Of a stretch of 64,000 nt of DNA, positions 9,323 through 16,750 are shown piece after piece; the stretch's first letter is position 1, and every line of letters starts with the position of its first letter. The translations under genes and the position numbers were made by a program. Below the pieces are notes generated by a model, which worked only from the letters and a program-made list of their open reading frames with translations, had not been told where the DNA came from and searched no databases. This DNA comes from Verrucomicrobiota bacterium (lineage in GTDB: Bacteria > Verrucomicrobiota > Verrucomicrobiia > Limisphaerales > JAEYXS01). The stretch spans positions 1 to 64,000 of the forward strand of contig JAEYXS010000035.1 in the NCBI GenBank assembly GCA_023431185.1. The letters run 5' to 3'.

Positions 9323-10375
9323 ATGTCATCACCTGTCCGTTTCGCACTGGCCGGCTTCGGCGCCTGGGGAAAGCTCCACGCGCAATCCATTGCTGGCAAC
9401 CCTGACGCCCGTCTCGTCGCCATCACTGCGCCCACCGAAGCCACGCGCAAGGAAGCCGCTGCTGCGTATCCTGAAGCGAAGATTTTTCCGGACGCCCAAA
9501 CGATGATGGCGCAGACGGAGTTCGACATCATCGACATCGTGACCCCCAGCCACACGCATCGTGACATCGCCCTCGCCGCCTTGGCCAAGGGCAAGCATGT
9601 GCTGCTGGAGAAACCGATGGCGACTACGCTGGAAGACTGCAAAGCCATCGCTGCCGGAGCTGCGACCAGCAAAGGCAAACTCGCCTTGGGCCATGAATTC
9701 CGCCTGTCTTCGCAATGGGGCGAGATCAAACGCATCATCGAACGCGGCACCATCGGGGAACCGCAATACGTCCTGGTCGAATTGTTGCGCAAACCGTACC
9801 GTCTCGGTGCCGGCGGTTGGCGCTATGATCAGAGCCGCGTGGGCAGTTGGGTGCTGGAGGAGCCGATCCATTTCTTTGACCTTGCTCGCTGGTATCTCAG
9901 CGGCAGCGGCGATCCCGTGGAGCTTTATGCTTACGGCAATTCGCGCGACCCGCAACGTCCACAGCTCTTCGATAATTTCAGCGCCATGTTCAAGTATGCG
10001 AACGGCAGTTATGCCGTCGTGTCGCAGACTCTCGCCGCCTTCGAGCATCATCAGACAGTGAAAGTCACCGGCACGAAAGGCGCGATCTGGGCAGGCTGGA
10101 GCGGCGCACTCGACCGCACGCTGGAGCCGAGTTATTTCCTGAAAGTTTTCGACGGCCAGAATCTCGAGAACGTGAAGATCGAGACGCACAGCGGCGAAGT
10201 CTTCGAATTGCGCGAAGAGATCGCTCAATGCATCCGCATGGTGCGCGGCGAGAGCCACCGTCTCGCCACCGCCTTGGATGGGCTATGGTCCGCCGGTCTT
10301 TGTCTGGTCGCTGAAGAATCCATCCGCCAGCAACGTCCCCTCCGTGTCGGTGAACTGCTCAACCCCCAACCCTGA
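9323..10375 (+). CDS. Gfo/Idh/MocA family oxidoreductase (cytoplasmic)
   Basis: A 350-residue protein without signal peptide. The N-terminal Rossmann fold shows ALAGFGAWGKLHAQS, then DIIDIVTPSHTHRDIA and the family motif HVLLEKPMA near residues 92-100, whose Lys is part of the active site. The C-terminal half is the usual alpha/beta substrate domain. It probably oxidises or reduces a sugar or cyclitol with NAD(P). It sits 19 nt after the SsuD-like gene and 6 nt before a second member of the same family, which strongly suggests one transcript and one pathway. Confidence 0.88.
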   Translation: MSSPVRFALAGFGAWGKLHAQSIAGNPDARLVAITAPTEATRKEAAAAYPEAKIFPDAQTMMAQTEFDIIDIVTPSHTHRDIALAALAKGKHVLLEKPMATTLEDCKAIAAGAATSKGKLALGHEFRLSSQWGEIKRIIERGTIGEPQYVLVELLRKPYRLGAGGWRYDQSRVGSWVLEEPIHFFDLARWYLSGSGDPVELYAYGNSRDPQRPQLFDNFSAMFKYANGSYAVVSQTLAAFEHHQTVKVTGTKGAIWAGWSGALDRTLEPSYFLKVFDGQNLENVKIETHSGEVFELREEIAQCIRMVRGESHRLATALDGLWSAGLCLVAEESIRQQRPLRVGELLNPQP

Positions 10376-10381
10376 GATGCC

Positions 10382-11674
10382 ATGATCAACCGCCGGTCGT
10401 TCCTCGCCACTACTTCCGTCGCTACCATCGCCACGGTTTCCGCCGCGACACATGCGTTTGCTGCTCCGAGCGACAAGGAACTCAAGCTTGCCCTCGTCGG
10501 TTGCGGCGGCCGCGGCACCGGCGCCACGAATCAAAATCTGAACACCGAGAAAGGCCTGAAGCTCGTGGCCATGGCGGACATCTCGCGCGAGCGGATGGAG
10601 AAGAGCCTCGAGATATTAAAGAAGCAGCATCCCGAACAAGTGGACGTCTCACTGGGCAATCAATTCATCGGATTCGATGCTTACAAGCAGGCCATCGCAC
10701 AGGCTGACCTGGTGCTGATCGCTTCACCGCAAGGGTTTCACCCTTATCATCTCGAAGAAGCCGTCCGCCAAGGGAAGAACATCTTCGTCGAAAAACCGCT
10801 GGCAGTGGATGCCCCTGGAGTCCGCCGTGTGCTGGCCGCTGCGGAAGAAGCTAAAAAGAAAAATCTGAAAGTCGGCGTGGGCTTGCAGCGCCATCATCAG
10901 CCAGCCTATCAGGAGATTGTCAAACGCCTGCATGACGGGGCTATCGGCGACATCACCTCCATGACCGCCTATTGGCTCGGCAATGCCCGGGGCGGTTTGG
11001 AGCGCCTGCCGGACGAAACCGAACTGCAATACCAGCTCCGTAACTGGTATTACTTCACCTGGATCTCCGGCGATTTCATCGTGGACCAGCACATCCACAA
11101 CCTCGACATCATCAACTGGATCAAGAAGGGCCATCCCATCCGCGCTCAAGGCATGGGCGGACGCCAAGTACGCAATGACAAGAAACTGCACGGCCAGATC
11201 TTCGACCATTTCTTTGTCGAGTATGAGTATGCGGATGGCTCCAAGCTTTCCAGCCAGTGTCGGCAGGGACAACCGGGCACACACACCATCGTGAGCGAGC
11301 ACGCCGTCGGCACCAAAGGCAAAGCGGATCTGAATGTGCAAAACCGCATCTTCCGCATCACCGGACCGAACGCGTGGGAATTGAAACTGAAAGCCGCCGA
11401 GGACGGACATCAACTCGAACACTTCCCGCTCGTTGAAGCCATCCGCAAGGACAAGCCGTACAACGAACTCGAAGCCGCCGCTCACTCCACCATGACCGCC
11501 ATCATGGGCCGCATGGCGGTCTATTCCGGCAAGCTGGTGGAATGGGATGAAGCGATCAACTCCAAGCTCCAGCTCATGCCGGAGAAAGTGACTTGGGATA
11601 TGGAACCGCCAGTAAAACCCGATACCGAAGGGAATTACCCCATCGCCATCCCCGGCAAGACCGTGGCCTGGTGA
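10382..11674 (+). CDS. Gfo/Idh/MocA family oxidoreductase with Tat signal
   Basis: A 430-residue member of the same family as its upstream neighbour, but with a twin-arginine leader (MINRRSFLATTSVATIA, cleavage near AFAA), so it is likely folded with cofactor and exported. LALVGCGGRGTGATNQN is the NAD(P)-binding loop and IFVEKPLAVDAPG the catalytic Lys motif. The long substrate domain contains GDFIVDQHIHNLDIINW, typical of the PVC-type Tat-exported group. The pairing of one cytoplasmic and one periplasmic paralogue suggests the substrate is modified on both sides of the membrane. Confidence 0.88.
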   Translation: MINRRSFLATTSVATIATVSAATHAFAAPSDKELKLALVGCGGRGTGATNQNLNTEKGLKLVAMADISRERMEKSLEILKKQHPEQVDVSLGNQFIGFDAYKQAIAQADLVLIASPQGFHPYHLEEAVRQGKNIFVEKPLAVDAPGVRRVLAAAEEAKKKNLKVGVGLQRHHQPAYQEIVKRLHDGAIGDITSMTAYWLGNARGGLERLPDETELQYQLRNWYYFTWISGDFIVDQHIHNLDIINWIKKGHPIRAQGMGGRQVRNDKKLHGQIFDHFFVEYEYADGSKLSSQCRQGQPGTHTIVSEHAVGTKGKADLNVQNRIFRITGPNAWELKLKAAEDGHQLEHFPLVEAIRKDKPYNELEAAAHSTMTAIMGRMAVYSGKLVEWDEAINSKLQLMPEKVTWDMEPPVKPDTEGNYPIAIPGKTVAW

Positions 11675-11703
11675 TCAATCCCCAGCAGCCAACCAACACG
11701 CGC

Positions 11704-12978
11704 ATGACCGACACTCCGCAGAAATGGTATCACGGCGTCACCCGCTACCAATGGCTCGTGCTCATCGTCGCGTCACTCGGCTGGGTCTTTGATGCGTTTG
11801 AAGGACAGCTCTACAACATCACTCGCGCAGACATGCTGCCGGATTTGTTGCACGTACCGCGTGACCATGAGCTGGTGAAGATCTGGGGTGAACGTTTTCT
11901 CGGCATCTTCCTTATCGGCGGCACCATCGGTGGCTGGCTGTTCAGTTCACTGGCCGATCGCTTCGGGCGCAACCCGATCATGGCGCTCACCATCCTGTTT
12001 TATTCCGTCTTCTCCGGCCTGACTTACTTCGCCACCGAGATCTGGCACGTCGGCATCTTGCGCTTTCTGGTGGCGATGGGTGTGGGTGGTGAATGGGCCG
12101 TGGGTGCTGCACTGGTGGCGGAAGTTTTTCCCAAGCATGCGCGTGAACGTGCCGGTGGCATCTTTCACGCCACCAGTGTGATGGGGCTCTGGCTGGCGGC
12201 GGCGACTGGTTTGCTCGTCGGCAGCAACTGGCGCTATGCCTACCTCATCGGCGTGATTCCCGCCCTGCTGGTTCTCTGGGTACGCATCAGCATAAAAGAG
12301 CCGGAATCATGGAAGGAAGCGAAGGCGAAGAAAGCGGAACGGCTGGGCAGTTTCTCGGAGCTGCTGGGCACACCGCAATGGCGTGGCCGCGCCATCTTCG
12401 GCGCCCTGCTTGCCATGGTGGGATTGGCGACCTTCTGGGGTGTAGTCGTGGCCGGGCAAGACATCGCGGCCCATTACCTGAAGAGCGTGAACGATCCTGA
12501 TTGGGCGAGCAAATCGAAGATCGCGTTCGGCTTCATCCAAACGGCTGGTGCCGGTGTAGGCATGCTCGCATTTGGCCCGCTCAGTGCGCGCTGGGGCTGC
12601 AAGAAAACGTTCGTCGTCATGCATCTGGCGGCACTGGCCATGACACCCGCCATCTGCTGGCTTCCTTCGCTGGTGGGCAGCTACGGCTTGCTGCTGGTGC
12701 TCTTGCCCATCTTCGCTTTCTTTGCCCAGGGCATCCATGCGGGCTATGCCGTCTATTTCCCCGCGCTCTTTCCGACCCATCTAAGGGCGACGGGTTCGGG
12801 CTTCTGCTTCAACACCGGACGCATCCTCGCGGCCCCTGTGCTTATCTGGCTTTCGGCGTGGATGAAGTCCACCTACGACCTACGCGTGGCCATTACCTAT
12901 CTGGGCACATTCTTCCTGCTGGGTCTGGTGTTCCTGACGTTCCTTCCGGAGACCAAGGGGCAGGATTTGCCGGAATGA
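11704..12978 (+). CDS. MFS transporter
   Basis: A 424-residue, 12-segment transporter of the metabolite:H+ symporter type. Motif-A-like text LADRFGRNPIMAL lies between segments 2 and 3, and RFLVAMGVGGEWAVGAALVAE is the segment 4 signature found in sialic-acid, sugar and aromatic-acid symporters. The ATG at 11704 is chosen, 29 nt after the previous stop; an upstream in-frame extension to 11593 would run inside the preceding gene. Its position after the monooxygenase and two oxidoreductases suggests that it imports their substrate. Confidence 0.85.
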   Translation: MTDTPQKWYHGVTRYQWLVLIVASLGWVFDAFEGQLYNITRADMLPDLLHVPRDHELVKIWGERFLGIFLIGGTIGGWLFSSLADRFGRNPIMALTILFYSVFSGLTYFATEIWHVGILRFLVAMGVGGEWAVGAALVAEVFPKHARERAGGIFHATSVMGLWLAAATGLLVGSNWRYAYLIGVIPALLVLWVRISIKEPESWKEAKAKKAERLGSFSELLGTPQWRGRAIFGALLAMVGLATFWGVVVAGQDIAAHYLKSVNDPDWASKSKIAFGFIQTAGAGVGMLAFGPLSARWGCKKTFVVMHLAALAMTPAICWLPSLVGSYGLLLVLLPIFAFFAQGIHAGYAVYFPALFPTHLRATGSGFCFNTGRILAAPVLIWLSAWMKSTYDLRVAITYLGTFFLLGLVFLTFLPETKGQDLPE

Positions 12979-13109
12979 GCCGACAGACTGCTCCTCAGAC
13001 GGATACTGGATAAGGCAGCGGCTGGCAGTGTGATGTCTGCTGTTCCCAGGTTTCTCAAAGAATGATGTGGACACGCCCGGGCAAACCGCGACTAAAATCA
13101 CTCATATTC

Positions 13110-15266
13110 ATGCATCTCAGATTTTCAGCCCCCTTCGCGGGATTACAACTGGCCCTCATCAGTTTGGGTATCAGCACGTTCACCAGTCTCGCCGCGACTG
13201 CGGCAAATCCCGCCAATACCGATTGGTCCACCTACCTCGGTGACAAGGGGCGCACACTCTATACCCCATTGAACCAGATCAACCGCGCCAACGTCACGCA
13301 GCTCAAAGTCGCGTGGACGTATGAGACCGGCGACAAGGGCGAGTATCAGGCGAACAATCTCGTCATCAATGGCGTCCTATTCACGCCCTCACCCACGCGC
13401 AAGGTCATCGCGCTCGACGCCGCCACCGGTAAGGAACTCTGGAAGTGGGATCCGAGCAAGGAACGTTCCGGCGCAGGTCGTGGCCGCCAACGCGGCCTCG
13501 TCTATTGGCAGAATGAAAAGGGCGAGGAACAACGCCTCTTCACCGCCGTGGGCAATTATCTTTTCGCCCTGAACCCGAAAGACGGCACCGTCATCCGCAG
13601 CTTCGGTGAGAACGGTTCCATCCATCTCGGCACCGGCCTGGATACAGAAGGCACACCCAACGTCGGCCTGAACACCCCTGGTGTCGTTTATAAGGACTTG
13701 ATGATCATCGGCGGTGTGGGCGGGCCGGGAGCTGTGCGCGCCTTCGATGTCCGCACCGGCCAGCGCCGCTGGATCTTCCATCTCATCCCGCGCCCGGGTG
13801 AAGTCGGCTACGACACCTGGCCCAAGGACGCTTACAAGACCGCCACCGGCGTGATGCCTTGGCCCGGCCAGTCGCTGGATGAAAAACGCGGCATCGTCTA
13901 TGTCGCGACGAAAACCGCCGAGCCTGATTTCTACGGCGGCGATCGCCACGGCATGAATCTCTTCGCGAACAGCATCGTCGCGCTGGATGCCAACACCGGC
14001 AAACGCCTCTGGCATTTCCAGATCGTGCATCATGATTTGCTGGATAAAGATCTCCCCTGCCCACCCGTGCTCCTCACCGTCACGCACAAGGGCAAGAAGG
14101 TGGATGCCGTCGCGCAAGGCACCAAGCACGGTTACGTCTTCGTCTTCGACCGCGTCACCGGTGAACCGCTCTGGCCCATCGAAGAAAAGCCCGTGCCCAA
14201 ATCCGATCTGCGCGGCGAGCAAGCCTGGCCCACGCAGCCTTTCCCCACGAAGCCCGCGCCTTTGATGCGGCAGTATTACACCGAGGCCGACGTCTCCAAT
14301 ATCTCGCCCGAAGCACAACAAGCGACACTCGATCGCATCAGGGCATCCCCGAACTTCGGTCCCTTCCCCGCGCCCAGCCTGAATGAGACCGTCATGTTCC
14401 CCGGCTTCGATGGCGGCATGGAATGGGGAGGTGGTGCGGCCGATCCGAACGGTATCTACTACGTGAACATCAACGAGATCCCCTGGCTCGTGCAGATGGT
14501 CGAGACGCGTCGTGCCGATGGCAAGCCGCTCGTCGCCGGTGAACGCGACTACATGGTCTATTGCGGCCCGTGCCATGGCCTCGACCGCAAAGGCAATCTC
14601 GCTGGCGGCTTCCCCTCCCTAATCGACGTCGAGAAACGCAAGACGCGCTTGGAGATCGAGACTATCACGCGGCAAGGCGGCGGACGCATGCCTGCCTTCG
14701 ACATGATTCCCGAAGGCGCCCGCACCGCCATCCTGGATTACGTGCGGAATGAGAACACGCTCAGCACCGGTGGCCGTCCCGATGAAGCCAATGCGCCTGC
14801 TCCGGCGGCTCCGAGCAAACCACCCTCCTACGCCTTCGCCGGTTTCCGCCGTTACCAGGATAAGGAAGGCTATCCCGCCATCAAACCGCCTTGGGGCACC
14901 TTGAACGCCGTAGATCTCAACACTGGCGAGATCAAATGGAAAGTCCCCTTGGGCGAATATGAAAAGCTCACCGCGCGCGGCATCCCGCCAACGGGCACGG
15001 AGAATTATGGCGGCCCCGTCGTCACCGCTGGTGGCCTCATTTTCATCGCCGCCACCGCCGATGAAACCATCCGCGCCTTCGACAAGGATACGGGCAAAAT
15101 TCTCTGGCAGGCCAAACTGCCTTTCAGCGGCAACGCCACCCCGAGCATCTACATGCTCAATGGCCGCCAATACGTCGTCATCTCCGCTGGCGGCGGCAAA
15201 TCCGGCCGCCCTGCTGGTGGCAGCCTTGTGGCCTTTGCGCTGCCGGAAAACCTGATCAAACCGTAG
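13110..15266 (+). CDS. PQQ-type quinoprotein dehydrogenase with inserted cytochrome c
   Basis: A secreted protein of 718 residues. A signal peptide ends near LAATAA. Propeller repeats of the PQQ type follow (VIALDAATGKELWKWD, IVALDANTGKRLWHFQ, DLLDKDLPCPP). At about residues 485-489 a c-type heme site YCGPCHG opens a roughly 75-residue cytochrome domain ending near GRMPAFDMIPEG. The propeller then resumes (LNAVDLNTGEIKWKVPLGE, IRAFDKDTGKILWQAKLPF). The layout resembles membrane-type glucose dehydrogenases but with the heme domain inserted before the last blades. It would oxidise a sugar or alcohol in the periplasm and pass electrons to cytochromes. The ATG at 13110 directly precedes the signal peptide; 13062 is an alternative. 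Confidence 0.85.
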   Translation: MHLRFSAPFAGLQLALISLGISTFTSLAATAANPANTDWSTYLGDKGRTLYTPLNQINRANVTQLKVAWTYETGDKGEYQANNLVINGVLFTPSPTRKVIALDAATGKELWKWDPSKERSGAGRGRQRGLVYWQNEKGEEQRLFTAVGNYLFALNPKDGTVIRSFGENGSIHLGTGLDTEGTPNVGLNTPGVVYKDLMIIGGVGGPGAVRAFDVRTGQRRWIFHLIPRPGEVGYDTWPKDAYKTATGVMPWPGQSLDEKRGIVYVATKTAEPDFYGGDRHGMNLFANSIVALDANTGKRLWHFQIVHHDLLDKDLPCPPVLLTVTHKGKKVDAVAQGTKHGYVFVFDRVTGEPLWPIEEKPVPKSDLRGEQAWPTQPFPTKPAPLMRQYYTEADVSNISPEAQQATLDRIRASPNFGPFPAPSLNETVMFPGFDGGMEWGGGAADPNGIYYVNINEIPWLVQMVETRRADGKPLVAGERDYMVYCGPCHGLDRKGNLAGGFPSLIDVEKRKTRLEIETITRQGGGRMPAFDMIPEGARTAILDYVRNENTLSTGGRPDEANAPAPAAPSKPPSYAFAGFRRYQDKEGYPAIKPPWGTLNAVDLNTGEIKWKVPLGEYEKLTARGIPPTGTENYGGPVVTAGGLIFIAATADETIRAFDKDTGKILWQAKLPFSGNATPSIYMLNGRQYVVISAGGGKSGRPAGGSLVAFALPENLIKP

Positions 15267-15268
15267 GC

Positions 15269-15286
15269 ACCACCTCTCAAGGTGGT
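15269..15286 (+). terminator. Small hairpin after the quinoprotein gene
   Basis: ACCACCT pairs with AGGTGGT across the loop CTCA, starting 3 nt after the quinoprotein stop codon. There is no clear T-run, so it may attenuate rather than terminate, or only protect the mRNA end. Confidence 0.35.
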
Positions 15287-15361
15287 TGTCCGCACGACTG
15301 TGCATGAAAGTATGAAAACGCGGTGAATAATCCACCGCTGAAACACATCTAACTTATTCGC

Positions 15362-16750
15362 ATGCATCGTTTTTGCGTCTTGCTGCTGGCGATATGCTGG
15401 CAATTCGCGAACGTCGCTTTCGCCGCCGATGAGGCCGAAGTGGCGAAACGGAACACGGCCAAGGCCATGACGTTGCTGCGGGAGAACTGCTTGGCCTGCC
15501 ATGATGCAGCCAAGCAAAAAGGCGGGCTGGCTCTCCATAAACGGGAATTAGCCCTCAAAGGCGGTGATAACGGTGCCGCCTTGGTCGCCAATGACAGCCT
15601 AAAAAGCCCGCTCATCAAGTCTCTCGCTCCCGATGCCGACCCGCACATGCCGCCCAAGAAACAATTGGCGGAACCGCAGATCGCCACCTTGCGGGCGTGG
15701 GTGGATGCTGGTGCTGCTTGGGATGAATCCATCTTGAACGCACCGCGCTCCGCACCCGTGCCGGAAGATTTCGGTCCTCTGCCTTCACTGTATCAACCCG
15801 TGCTCGCCCTGGCGCTCTCCAGCGATGCCAAGCAGCTCGCCTTGGGTCGCGGCAACAAAGTGTTCATCCATGATGCGGTAAAGAATGATCATCCAATGCT
15901 CCAGACATTGAGCGGTCCGCGCGATGCCGTGCAGTCACTGGCCATCAGCCCGGATGGCAGCTTGGTGGTAGCAGGAGAATTTCAAAAGGTGTGGCTGTGG
16001 GAGACGAAGTCGTGGACGGTCAAAGCCACCTTGACCAATCAACTGGCAGGCCGCGTCACCAGTGCGACCTTCACGCCGGATGGGAAATGGCTGGTGCTGG
16101 CTCACGGTGAAACGGCCAAGGCGGGCTTGATCCAAGTGGTGGAAGTGGCCACCGGTTCTGTGAAGCAGCAATGGACGGCCCACAGCGACACCATCTACGC
16201 CTGCAGCATCAGCCGCGATGGCAAGCTGCTGGCCACCGGCAGTGCAGACAAATTGGTGCGGCTCTGGGAGTTGCCAGCAGGAAAAGAAAAAGGTCAGTTC
16301 GAAGGGCATACCGGGCATGTGCTCGCCGTGGCTTTCAATGAAGATGCTACACGTCTGGCCAGCGGCGGCTCGGACAAAGAGCTTAAAGTTTGGGACGTGC
16401 CAACCAGGCAAAAGGTCATCGCCATCGCCACCCATACATTTCCGATCACCGGACTGGCCTGGACTCCTGACGGCAAGACGCTCGTGTCTTCCAGTGAGGA
16501 TGGCGTGGCCCGGACATTCACGGATTTCCAAGTCCAGGTGGGCACGCAAAGCTCTGGTGGTGCGAAAGATCGCAAGGTCAATTCCATCGAGACACCTCTG
16601 CTCTGCGTGGCCACTGCGCCCGATGCGAAGGTCATCTACACCGGCAGCATCAAAGGCTCAGTCTATGCGTGGGAAGCAAGTGGTAAACAGCGCGCAGAAT
16701 TGAAACCACCCGAGCCGACCGTGACCGCCAGCGTACCAAAGAAGGAATGA
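15362..16750 (+). CDS. Cytochrome c (PSCyt1-like) plus WD40 repeat protein
   Basis: A secreted 462-residue protein. A signal peptide (residues 1-21, ending FAFAA-like) precedes a short cytochrome domain with CLACH at residues 43-47 and the distal PHMPPKKQLAE region that usually carries the Met ligand. From about residue 135 a WD40 propeller runs to the end, with units such as AISPDGSLVVAGE, SISRDGKLLATGSADKLVRLW and AFNEDATRLASGGSDKELKVWD. This fusion is common in Planctomycetes and Verrucomicrobia, but its role is not established. The stop overlaps the next start by 4 nt (ATGA), so the two genes are translationally coupled. Confidence 0.87.
   Translation: MHRFCVLLLAICWQFANVAFAADEAEVAKRNTAKAMTLLRENCLACHDAAKQKGGLALHKRELALKGGDNGAALVANDSLKSPLIKSLAPDADPHMPPKKQLAEPQIATLRAWVDAGAAWDESILNAPRSAPVPEDFGPLPSLYQPVLALALSSDAKQLALGRGNKVFIHDAVKNDHPMLQTLSGPRDAVQSLAISPDGSLVVAGEFQKVWLWETKSWTVKATLTNQLAGRVTSATFTPDGKWLVLAHGETAKAGLIQVVEVATGSVKQQWTAHSDTIYACSISRDGKLLATGSADKLVRLWELPAGKEKGQFEGHTGHVLAVAFNEDATRLASGGSDKELKVWDVPTRQKVIAIATHTFPITGLAWTPDGKTLVSSSEDGVARTFTDFQVQVGTQSSGGAKDRKVNSIETPLLCVATAPDAKVIYTGSIKGSVYAWEASGKQRAELKPPEPTVTASVPKKE

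Noticed and set aside
8152..12978. Firm assignment as a sulfoquinovose operon
   Set aside because: No sulfoquinovosidase of GH31 type, flavin reductase or aldose reductase is adjacent; only a weaker hypothesis is justified. The GH31 gene at 23597-25966 is too distant to use as support.
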